From Microcaldota archaeon (GTDB lineage Archaea > Micrarchaeota > Micrarchaeia > Burarchaeales > JACRGF01): DNA of 33,892 bases. Position 1 is the stretch's first letter; each line of letters opens with the position of its first letter. Of this stretch, positions 1 through 7,154 are shown in pieces. The position numbers and the translations under genes are program-made. The stretch is from the NCBI GenBank assembly GCA_016212395.1, contig JACRGF010000044.1, forward strand, positions 1 through 33,892, written 5' to 3'. The notes below the pieces were generated by a model. The model had not been told where the DNA came from. It saw only the letters and a list, made by a program, of their open reading frames with translations, and did not search any database.

Positions 1-517
1 ACACCAACCGTTCCGCCAAAGTTGTTCTTAGAGTTTCTGCTGTTTTCTTCAACAGTAAAAACAGCAAACCACTTGCCTGAAGACTCACGCTTCAAAACAA
101 GAGTCTTAATTTTACCCTCGATTTCACGGTGCTTCCTAATAGAAATTCTTCCGAAAGGAGTCACTTCCAACTTGCTTTCAAGACGAAAGCCGAACTGCGG
201 GTAGTAAAGGCTCTTCATCCTGCCAAGAGACTTGAACCTCGGAAAACCACACTTCAAACCCTTCTTTCTCAACCTAAAAATCCGAATCACTGAATAATAA
301 ACTCTGTGAGCTACTTCCTGCTGAACCTGCGAATACAACCTGTAATCCTTAACCATTAACTGAAGCGCGTCCTTCGAAGGAAAAAAACCGAAATCATCGT
401 AAAATTTTTCGAATGCCCTAAAAGCTCGTTCCACAAACTCTTCGCTAACCACAAATGCTTAAGCATTTCCACCTCCTGCTGCTTAGATGGATACAGCCTA
501 AACTTATACGCCCTCAT
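1..517 (-). pseudogene. tnpB: IS200/IS605-type TnpB, 5' part, frameshifted and cut by window edge
   Basis: Not usable from the ORF track because the frame breaks. The minus strand starts at ATG 517 with MRAYKFRLYPSKQQEVEML, a classic TnpB amino terminus, and runs to ..LWNELLGHSKNF. Near the A/T run at 401-409 the frame must shift by one base to continue as YDDFGFFPSKDALQLMVKDY.., ..GFPRFKSLGRMKSLYYPQFGF.., ..GRISIRKHREIEGKIKTLVLKRESSGKWFAVFTVEE, which is typical TnpB. TnpB proteins are RNA-guided nucleases carried by IS605-family elements. The RuvC catalytic half lies beyond the left edge and cannot be judged. The shift could be a real inactivating mutation, a sequencing error in a homopolymer, or slippage. 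Family identification is confident; functional state is unknown. Confidence 0.88.
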
Positions 518-691
518 CACACACTCATGCTGTTTACTTCGTATAAAAACTTTTAGAGGGGGGTGACAGTCGATGCGACCGCCTTATCCACCCGCACGAC
601 GTGACGCTTGACTATCGCCATGCGGAGTTATTTACTACAAGCGTCACGCCGTGTTAAAATAGGTAGAGTTGGCGACCGCGAACAGTTTTAA
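515..691 (-). mobile_element. Outer end (LE-type) of the IS605-like element, copy 1
   Basis: The sequence immediately 5' of the tnpB start is repeated at 23611-23727. Shared blocks include catcacacactcatgctgtt, gcgaccgccttatccaccc and gtagagttggcgaccgcg, and both copies end in cgaayagttttaaa. The block can fold as CGCC...GGCG around an inner hairpin, as expected for the subterminal hairpins of IS200/IS605 ends. This copy differs by a 59-60 bp palindromic insertion (595-653). Confidence 0.8.
595..653. repeat. Palindromic insertion inside the element end
   Basis: Arms CACGACGTGACGCTTG (595-610) and CAAGCGTCACGCCGTG (638-653) pair over 15 of 16 positions around a 27-nt loop. The other copy of the element has a single base here, so this hairpin was gained here or lost there. 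It interrupts the ACCCAT/ATGGGT stem seen in copy 2. Confidence 0.85.
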
Positions 692-736
692 AGACGGCAG
701 AAACGCATGAGTATAACAAGCCATAGCAAAGTCCAA

Positions 737-841
737 GCTTCAATTTCTTTTCTCCTCTTTACAGCAAATTCACTGCTTCAATCCCTTTTCTCGCCTTCAC
801 AGCAAATTCACGAGTTCAATTCCTTTTCCAACCTTTCCTCC
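737..841. repeat. About 38-bp tandem repeat covering the thiD 3' end and downstream
   Basis: Three head-to-tail imperfect units start at about 737, 775 and 814. Each contains a form of ttcaatTTCTTTTC followed by cagcaaattcac. The third unit is the last codons of thiD (reading GIELVNLL-stop on the minus strand). The other two repeat that tail, including the stop region, downstream of the gene. Confidence 0.75.
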
Positions 842-1606
842 TCTTTCAATCGCTTGCGAAACAAATTTTTCCGCGAGCGCAACGCTTTCCTTCACGCTTT
901 TTCCTTTAGTGAGAAAAGCGGCTATTGCTGAAGCGAACGCGCACCCTCCGCCCTTCGTGCCTTTCTTTATCCTTTTCTTTTCGAACAAGACAAACTCGCC
1001 GTTTTCAAGCAGTAAAACGTCAACGATTTTTTCTTCTCCAACCCGCATTCCTTTATTTTCTTCTCCGACCTTCATTCCTTTCAACACGACGTTTTTCGCC
1101 CCGAGTTGCTGGAGTTGAATGCACGCGAGCTTTGCTTGTTGAATCGTGGATATTTTTTGTTTTGACTGAAGCAAGCACTGGGCTTCGAGAGCATTGGGGG
1201 TAATTATCGTCGCGAGAGGAAGAAGAAGGGAACGAATCGCTTTCACTGCTTTCCGCTCGACCAGACTCCCGCCCATTTGCGCGCTCATCACTGGATCAAC
1301 AATCACAAAACGAGTTTTGCTTTTCCTTATTGCATGCGCGACGGCATTTATTGTTTCAACAGTGGGAAGCATGCCGGTTTTTATTGTTTTTACGTTGAAG
1401 TCTTCGAGAATAATTCTGAGTTGTTGCTGCACGAGCGATGAAGGAAGAGGATTTGTTTTTTTGAGTGCGATAGTGTTTTGGATAGTAATTGCAGTTATTG
1501 CAGTTGCAGTGTAAACACCGAGCTTTGAAAAAACTTTCAAGTCTGCTTGAATGCCTGCGCCTGCGCTCGGGTCTGAACCGCCGATGGCTAAAGCAACTGC
1601 TTGCAT
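797..1606 (-). CDS. thiD: Hydroxymethylpyrimidine / HMP-phosphate kinase ThiD
   Basis: A 269-aa ribokinase-fold protein of normal ThiD length. The amino terminus AIGGSDPSAGAGIQADLK is the ThiD signature for pyrimidine binding. Other family blocks are KTGMLPTVETI, VIVDPVMSAQMGGSL and TPNALEA. The anion-hole/catalytic segment, usually HGTGC, reads KGGGC here: the cysteine is kept but the threonine is replaced by glycine. It should phosphorylate HMP and HMP-P in thiamine synthesis or salvage. An in-frame tandem duplication (KGMKVGEEN / KGMRVGEEK) lies near residues 174-191, probably in a surface loop. The start at 1606 fits a leaderless transcript from the A/T box at 1628-1638. No other thiamine gene is in the window. 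Confidence 0.93.
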   Translation of the reverse strand: MQAVALAIGGSDPSAGAGIQADLKVFSKLGVYTATAITAITIQNTIALKKTNPLPSSLVQQQLRIILEDFNVKTIKTGMLPTVETINAVAHAIRKSKTRFVIVDPVMSAQMGGSLVERKAVKAIRSLLLPLATIITPNALEAQCLLQSKQKISTIQQAKLACIQLQQLGAKNVVLKGMKVGEENKGMRVGEEKIVDVLLLENGEFVLFEKKRIKKGTKGGGCAFASAIAAFLTKGKSVKESVALAEKFVSQAIERGGKVGKGIELVNLL

Positions 1607-1627
1607 GGGTTTTTGTTGCTTCGAGAA

Positions 1628-1638
1628 AGTATTTAATA
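1628..1638. promoter_or_regulatory. Shared bidirectional TATA-like element (thiD / 95-aa gene)
   Basis: agtatttaata sits about 26 nt upstream of the thiD ATG (1606) on the minus strand. It also sits about 26 nt upstream of the expected start of the plus-strand transcript, just before the GAGGCGG ribosome site at 1661-1667. Spacing follows the archaeal TBP rule; not experimentally shown. Confidence 0.55.
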
Positions 1639-1672
1639 TGCGCGCGAGACAAAAAGGTTAGAGGCGGTTTTG

Positions 1673-1960
1673 ATGAATGAGTTGAGTGAAGAAAACTTGG
1701 TGGAAATTGATAATGTTACTAAGCAAAAGGTGGACGCTACTATAGACTCGATTGAATACGCGTTGCAAGGGTGGGAGAAGGAAAAAAAAACAGGCGCGCA
1801 GTTGTCAGAGAAAATGGAGAAGCTTCAAAAATGGCGTGACGCATTGAAAAAATGGAATGAGACGCACGTGTTCAAAAAAGACGACGAAGCAAGAACTCGG
1901 TTGGAACGCTTGAAAGCGTTTTATGACATTTGCAGGGAATTGGGGGCAGGAGAGAATTAG
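1673..1960 (+). CDS. Small charged helical protein, unknown function
   Basis: A 95-aa protein rich in Lys and Glu, with no membrane segment and no motif I recognise. It looks all-alpha, possibly coiled coil (EKMEKLQKWRDALKKWNE). ATG 1673 is preferred over the TTG at 1670 because GAGGCGG lies 5 nt upstream of it. The next large gene starts 2 nt after its stop, so the two are almost certainly co-transcribed and may act together. It could be a chaperone or partner of the 1032-aa protein; that is inference. Confidence 0.7.
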   Translation: MNELSEENLVEIDNVTKQKVDATIDSIEYALQGWEKEKKTGAQLSEKMEKLQKWRDALKKWNETHVFKKDDEARTRLERLKAFYDICRELGAGEN

Positions 1961-1962
1961 CT

Positions 1963-4900
1963 ATGTGCCCAGTGTTTAAAGGAGCAGAAGAAGCGGAGAA
2001 GCGCGTGAGCGACTTGCAGAGGCTAGTGCAAACTCCGGCGTTCCAGCAGTTGGGGCTTCCGCTTGAAGAAAAAAAAGAAGCGAAAGGGGTAGGGCCTGCG
2101 TCAAGAGCTTCAAATGCTGAAGCGCAAGTGCGAGCATTGGTCGGGCATGCGGGTTCTGCTGTAAAGCCAGTGTTGATCCAAGCTGCAATCCAGCAAGTTG
2201 ATGCAGGCTTGCGCGCTGTCGCGGAAGTAAGGCAAGCTACAGAAACAACGATGGTTGTAGACCGTGAAGTTCTGGGTTATTTTGAAAGACTGCTTCAAGA
2301 CACGAGGGAGAGGCTGCAGGAAGGGGATGCTGGCGCGATAGACGTAGCAATGCTTTACACCGGGTTGTTGAAAGGCTATGTTGAAGCAAGCGCGTCTGTT
2401 CAGGATGCAGGGAGAATAGAACGCGAGGCAGGCTTGCTGCACGGCTCGAAAGCGCGCGAGGCTATTGCAGGGCTTGCTTCAAGCGCGAGAAAACAATTTT
2501 ACGAGTACCAAGAGAGAGTGCGAATGTTTTTGAGAACTCCTGGAAACTCTGAACAACTGGAAGGATTGCTTGAGTTGAACGCTCTTGCTAGTAAAGCAGG
2601 CGTTTCACTTGCGAGGGCCGACGTTTACTTGCAAAAATCGAAGCAGTTTGAGGAAATGTGCGAACAAGCGTCAATTGAATTGAGCAGGCAATCGTCAGAG
2701 TATATTGGAGTGCTTGAAAGAATGAGGAAGAGCGCGCCTGCAGATGAAGATCATGCGGAACTGACGCGTGGACGGTACGAGTACGCGAGCGGTTTTGTTG
2801 ATTTGGTGCGCGATGCAGATGCACAGCTCTCTGCAGCAGTAGAGGGTTACGACCCTTCAAAGTTTTTCAATGCTGACGGCTCGTTCAACGAAGCAAACGA
2901 GCAAATGACAGTATTGAGAAAAGCAGGCGCGATAGTTGAAAGCAGTACTGGAGTGCGCGCGAGTTTTGAAGAGAAAACGTGGCAGGAATTGTTCCAGACA
3001 GAACAAAGAGAAGCGCTTGGTGGATTAACTGCAAGCGCAGTGAGGGGAACGCGCAAGGCGCTTGAAGGAGTGGACAAAGTGCTTGTCCCGAAACTGGGGG
3101 AAGACGGAAAGTTTGAAGGAATGGTTTCAGTTTTTGAAGCAACAGGAAAACAGGAGCTCGCTCGAGAGATTAGGGGAAAGTATGAGGAAGTGCTTGAAGA
3201 ATTAAGCGCGGCGCAAACAGCTTTAGCGCAAGGAAACGAGAGGGAAGCAAGAAGGCACTTGGAGAAAGCGCGCGAACTAGACGGAGAAGCGCAAGCGCTT
3301 TTTAGGGAAGCGAGCTCGAAATACCTGCAGGCTTACAGGGAAGAACGCGGGTACAGAGAGTTAAGCGCTGGAGAGAAAGGCGCGTACTTGTTTTCAAAAT
3401 ATGGGAGTTACGCATGCGACGGGATAGTGATTGGTGCAGGGATTGCTGCTGAAGTTTCAAGCAGCGGGACTGCAACACCGCTTGTGCTCGGCTTGGAAGC
3501 AGCTTACTGGAGCATGCGCGCGGGAAAAGACGTGTACGAAGATTATCAGCGCACAGGAGAACTCTCATGGGCAAAAGTAGGCGAGGGCGCGTTGTTTGCA
3601 GTGCCTGCAGTTGGAAGGTTCGCGAAAGCATACTTTGAATTGTCGAAAGGAGTGCAACTGACGATAAGCATTGCAACAGGAGTTACAAGCTTCGGGCTTG
3701 CAGGATTGGGCGTGTACGGGATAGGAACTGCTGTTGCAAGCGGAATGCGCACAGGGTTTACGAACGAAGAACTAGCAGGCTTGATTGCAGGAGTCGCGCC
3801 AATGGGCTTGGCTTTCAGGGGAGCAGTGCCTGTGATTGCAAAGTGGGGCAAAGAAAAAGTTGCAACGATTGAAATTTACCCAAGGCAGGAAACCCCGACA
3901 GTCAGGGCAGTGGCTGAACCTGCAGGAGCGCAAGTCATTCCATTTCCAAAAACGAGAAGATGGGTTGAAACAGGAAACGCGAGTGGAGAACCGAGAATGC
4001 AAAGACAGGAAGCCGGAGCCGGACCAGTGAGGATGAATGGATGGGAGCGTGGAGCTCAAGTCATTCCATTGAGAACGCCGCGAGAGCAAGTTGAAATGCC
4101 AGTAGTGCGCGAGGCAACGACTGGGCAATCGATAGAAATGCCTGGCGCGCGAGGAGGCAATGCAGAAGCGAGACGCCCTGCATTGAGAGCAGTAGAACCA
4201 ACAGCAAGGAGAAGCACTGCTGAATCCATGAAGCCAGTGGCTGAAGCAGTGCGCAAGGCTACAGGCGTGGAATCCCCTGAGTTGATGAGAGCGCTTGAAG
4301 GGTTCGTGGACGGCGCGGTGAGGGAAGTAAAAGTGTTGAACCCGCGCGAGGGGGGCGGAGTGCTGCGCGTGACGACTGAGAGCGGGCGGAGAGTTTACGT
4401 TAAAATGGTTCAAGGGCAAAAGCAAGCGCAGCAATTGCGGAACGAAGCACTGTTTCAAATAATGGGTGAAAAGGCAGGAGGAAACACGGTGAGAACGCGC
4501 ATTGTCGAGGAGGGAAGGACGACGTTTGCAGTGATGGAAGACGCTGGGACTCCAGTGTCAAGAATGTCAGAGCAGGAGATTGCAAGGCTCTCGCCACGGC
4601 AAAAGCAAGAGCTAGCAAGGCAGATGGGGGAAGACATCGCGCGTTCTTTCATACTAGGTGGAACGGACGTGCACGCGGAACAATTCATGCTCGGCAGGGC
4701 TCCGGGCGGGGGATTGCAGCTTTCGCACGTTGACAACGCGTGCTTAGCGTTCGAGCGAAGGCAAGGCAGGCTGATGGAAAAAACCCCAGCTGAAACACTT
4801 GGCCAAATGTATTCTGAAGTATCACAAGCACTCGGGCTGACAGACGAGGCAGCGCAGTCTGCAATGCGACAAGGGTTCACTGAAGGAATGAACGCAATGC

Positions 4901-5061
4901 GCGAAAGCTTTTCTTCAGGAGCGCTTGAAGCAAGGGCGAGGCTCGGAGAAGAATTTTACAGGCAAAACGAACAAATGCTTCGCGAACTCTACAGCAGGGC
5001 GCAGACAGAGCCTGAAACGGCGTGGAGCAGAATGTACGGATTGACGCTTTCAATGGACTAA
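1963..5061 (+). CDS. Large helical protein with hydrophobic centre and C-terminal kinase-like domain
   Basis: About 1032 aa. ATG 1963 is chosen over the TTG at 1930 because CAGGAGAG lies just upstream. Residues 1-480 are Ala/Glu-rich helix, largely coiled-coil-like. Residues 485-625 are Gly/Ala-rich and hydrophobic (GIVIGAGIAAEV, GVTSFGLAGLGVYGIGTAVASG), with several possible membrane segments. Residues 640-750 are a Pro/Arg/Thr linker. Residues about 780-1000 resemble an atypical (PI3/4K- or HipA-like) kinase: VYVKM for the ATP lysine, a helix Glu in RNEALF, hinge-like FAVMEDA, catalytic-loop-like DVHAEQFML and metal-site-like HVDNACLAF. No signal peptide. The canonical catalytic-loop Asn is Gln here, so activity is uncertain. 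An effector or toxin-like role is possible but unproven. Confidence 0.75.
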   Translation: MCPVFKGAEEAEKRVSDLQRLVQTPAFQQLGLPLEEKKEAKGVGPASRASNAEAQVRALVGHAGSAVKPVLIQAAIQQVDAGLRAVAEVRQATETTMVVDREVLGYFERLLQDTRERLQEGDAGAIDVAMLYTGLLKGYVEASASVQDAGRIEREAGLLHGSKAREAIAGLASSARKQFYEYQERVRMFLRTPGNSEQLEGLLELNALASKAGVSLARADVYLQKSKQFEEMCEQASIELSRQSSEYIGVLERMRKSAPADEDHAELTRGRYEYASGFVDLVRDADAQLSAAVEGYDPSKFFNADGSFNEANEQMTVLRKAGAIVESSTGVRASFEEKTWQELFQTEQREALGGLTASAVRGTRKALEGVDKVLVPKLGEDGKFEGMVSVFEATGKQELAREIRGKYEEVLEELSAAQTALAQGNEREARRHLEKARELDGEAQALFREASSKYLQAYREERGYRELSAGEKGAYLFSKYGSYACDGIVIGAGIAAEVSSSGTATPLVLGLEAAYWSMRAGKDVYEDYQRTGELSWAKVGEGALFAVPAVGRFAKAYFELSKGVQLTISIATGVTSFGLAGLGVYGIGTAVASGMRTGFTNEELAGLIAGVAPMGLAFRGAVPVIAKWGKEKVATIEIYPRQETPTVRAVAEPAGAQVIPFPKTRRWVETGNASGEPRMQRQEAGAGPVRMNGWERGAQVIPLRTPREQVEMPVVREATTGQSIEMPGARGGNAEARRPALRAVEPTARRSTAESMKPVAEAVRKATGVESPELMRALEGFVDGAVREVKVLNPREGGGVLRVTTESGRRVYVKMVQGQKQAQQLRNEALFQIMGEKAGGNTVRTRIVEEGRTTFAVMEDAGTPVSRMSEQEIARLSPRQKQELARQMGEDIARSFILGGTDVHAEQFMLGRAPGGGLQLSHVDNACLAFERRQGRLMEKTPAETLGQMYSEVSQALGLTDEAAQSAMRQGFTEGMNAMRESFSSGALEARARLGEEFYRQNEQMLRELYSRAQTEPETAWSRMYGLTLSMD

Positions 5062-5077
5062 ACGTGGAGGTTAAAAC

Positions 5078-5686
5078 GTGAAACAACTCGCGCAAACAAT
5101 TAGACCGCTTGCAGAAAAAAACGTCAGGCCTATGTTTACAGCCGTAGCACAAAGAGTTTTTGAAGCAGGCGAAGGCAGGTTTGCATTAGCAAGAACCCCA
5201 GCAGATTTATTGGCGCAACTCAAGCAGTTCGGCGAGTTTGACAGAGTGCTTGCGCTCGACGCGTTAAAGCGCTCTCCGGACAAGGAAAGCAGGCGCGTTG
5301 CACTGCTTATGACTGAAGATGAAAATGCAGGAGTGGCAAAAAGCGCTGTTCTAGTATGCGGGCAACTCGCTGGAAGCGCTCAAGCACTAAATGAAAAAAA
5401 AGAGTTTCTTGAAGCGCTGGCGAAAGCTTCAGAGAGCGGGATCAGTGAAATTCGCGAGGCAACCGCGCAAGCAATGGCATGGGTTGGCGCTGAAGGCTTG
5501 GAATTGCTGAAAAAACTTTCAAGAGACGCTGAAGACGAAGTGCGAAAACAAGTTGCAACATCATGCAGCGCGATAAAAACGCGCGAATCGCTTGAATTGC
5601 TTAAAGCGATGAAGAACGATAGTGTTGAAGAAGTGCGACAACTAGCAGGAAGACTTGCGACAAGGCTTGAAAAAGAATTGCGCTGA
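5078..5686 (+). CDS. HEAT-repeat-like protein
   Basis: A 202-aa protein whose carboxy half has the spacing of HEAT/PBS-lyase repeats: SEIREATAQAMAWVGAEGLELLKKL, EVRKQVATSCSAI and EEVRQLAGRLATRL. Such repeats form protein-binding solenoids and have no enzymatic role by themselves. The GTG start at 5078 has GGAGG at 5066-5070, only 16 nt after the stop of the kinase-like gene, so it is the third gene of that operon. It is probably an adaptor for its neighbours (inference). Its stop lies 2 nt from the end of the convergent phosphatase gene. Confidence 0.75.
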   Translation: MKQLAQTIRPLAEKNVRPMFTAVAQRVFEAGEGRFALARTPADLLAQLKQFGEFDRVLALDALKRSPDKESRRVALLMTEDENAGVAKSAVLVCGQLAGSAQALNEKKEFLEALAKASESGISEIREATAQAMAWVGAEGLELLKKLSRDAEDEVRKQVATSCSAIKTRESLELLKAMKNDSVEEVRQLAGRLATRLEKELR

Positions 5687-5688
5687 AA

Positions 5689-7098
5689 TTAGACTTGTTT
5701 TAATCCTGAAAGCAACAACTGCATGCTTGCATCTGTTTCCAAGCTGACTTCAACAAATGCGCGGCCACCTGGGTTGGAAGCATGCGTTTGAAGAGTAAGC
5801 GCGAGTCTTGAAAAAGTCGCGTACCCTGTCTTTCCGCATTTGCTGTGCCCTCTTATTAAAACAGTTGAATGCGTGCCTGCAAGAAAAGCGCGCAACACGT
5901 CAGCCCCGAAAAAACGAAAAGCGCCGCGAGTTTCATTTAACGCAAAACCACTCAAACCCTTTTTAGGCTCGTTCCAAACCAGTTGCGCTAGTTTTTCTCC
6001 GTCTAGCGAGGCGAGTTCGGCCAAAGTGAAAACTCCCTGCGGAACTCCACCGTGAAGCACGAGCACGCCGGAACCAGTATGTAACGCGAAAGGAAGGCGG
6101 TCGAACACGCGCTTGTTTACAAGCGAGTACAACCGCTTTCCACCCCTTGCTTTAAACTTTCGTGTTAACTCTTGATCAAATTCTCCGTATTTGTTGGTCG
6201 CTTCTACTTCATGGTCACCGCGCAAGAGAAAAACGTTTTCAGGAAATGCTCGCTTCAAATCGAGAAGCAACGCGAGCACCCCAACGCTTGAATCACCCCG
6301 GTCGATATAATCGCCAAGCGCAACCAGCGAGATTTTTTCTCCGCTTGAAACTCTCTCTACGAAATTTGTTTCAGAAAGCACGCGAAAAAGAGAATCAAAA
6401 TCTCCGTGCAAGTCGCCCACGAAAACAGCTTTGCCTTCACGCGACAATGAAACTAGGCTGCATTCTACTCTGGCGCCAGAATACCCGCGAGTTTTTTGTT
6501 CGTTGGCTAAAATAGATTCCACATCTAAAACCAAATCTTCAAACTGGCGAGCGTCGATTGTCTTGGCAAAGGAAAAAAAATCACTCAGAGTTTTAGGAGT
6601 GTGAGTTATGCTCCGGTAAGTTGGCTTCGCGTCAAATGCAATTCTAGGAAAAACCTCTTGTTCAGCATCATCCAACTCGCGCAGTGAACGGCTACGTGCG
6701 CCTAACAATTTCGCGAAAAAAGCGCCCCCATCTTCCACTGCCGCGCCGCCCGTGTACGAAACACGCAAGTCCTCTCCTACAAGAAAAATAGATCCAACAT
6801 TAGTAGGACTTGACAGAACTGGCCCGGAATACCGAACGTGGTCCAACGTGCCATTCTTCAAGACGATTAAAGCATCTTTGAAAGGAAGCTCGCTGAAAGA
6901 AATGTGAGTGTAAATTCCCCTGCGAACAGTTTTTTGAGCGCCTTGAATTTGCCCGGATTTGTACATGGCGCGCACTGCCCCAAGAAAATCTTTCACTTGC
7001 GCCAACGTTATATTGCCGTTTCGCACCACCCTCCATAATTCTAGCTCGCGTGAGTAATTGCGAGGTTGCAAATCGCGAGGTAGCGCTTGTTTCGACAT
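5689..7098 (-). CDS. PPP-family Ser/Thr-phosphatase-like metallophosphoesterase
   Basis: 469 aa. The carboxy half carries the ordered PPP motifs GDLHG (about residue 229), GDYIDRG (about 263), LRGDHE (about 295), HGG (about 349) and RGH (about 418). These bind the two metals and the phosphate. The usual GNHE motif is GDHE here; the replaced Asn is normally a metal ligand, so substrate or metal preference may differ. Residues 1-200 match nothing I recognise and may be a regulatory domain. It should remove phosphate from Ser/Thr or a small phosphorylated substrate. It ends beside the operon with the kinase-like protein, an attractive but unproven antagonist. ATG 7098 appears leaderless from the A/T box at 7122-7129. 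Confidence 0.85.
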   Translation of the reverse strand: MSKQALPRDLQPRNYSRELELWRVVRNGNITLAQVKDFLGAVRAMYKSGQIQGAQKTVRRGIYTHISFSELPFKDALIVLKNGTLDHVRYSGPVLSSPTNVGSIFLVGEDLRVSYTGGAAVEDGGAFFAKLLGARSRSLRELDDAEQEVFPRIAFDAKPTYRSITHTPKTLSDFFSFAKTIDARQFEDLVLDVESILANEQKTRGYSGARVECSLVSLSREGKAVFVGDLHGDFDSLFRVLSETNFVERVSSGEKISLVALGDYIDRGDSSVGVLALLLDLKRAFPENVFLLRGDHEVEATNKYGEFDQELTRKFKARGGKRLYSLVNKRVFDRLPFALHTGSGVLVLHGGVPQGVFTLAELASLDGEKLAQLVWNEPKKGLSGFALNETRGAFRFFGADVLRAFLAGTHSTVLIRGHSKCGKTGYATFSRLALTLQTHASNPGGRAFVEVSLETDASMQLLLSGLKQV

Positions 7099-7121
7099 GA
7101 ATTAATTATGAACTCGCGGGA

Positions 7122-7129
7122 ATTTAAAT
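7122..7129. promoter_or_regulatory. Palindromic TATA shared by phosphatase and tyrA
   Basis: ATTTAAAT is self-complementary. It is centred about 27 nt from both ATG 7098 (minus) and ATG 7155 (plus), so one TATA could drive two leaderless transcripts in opposite directions. Confidence 0.6.
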
Positions 7130-7154
7130 GAGTAGGTGGCATAGGATTAGCATT

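Noticed and set aside
737-841. CRISPR array
   Set aside because: The repeats are contiguous with no spacers, and one unit is the thiD coding end.
3772-4458. 228-aa minus-strand ORF
   Set aside because: Shadow of the 1032-aa gene; His/Ser/Phe/Leu-rich composition typical of antisense frames.
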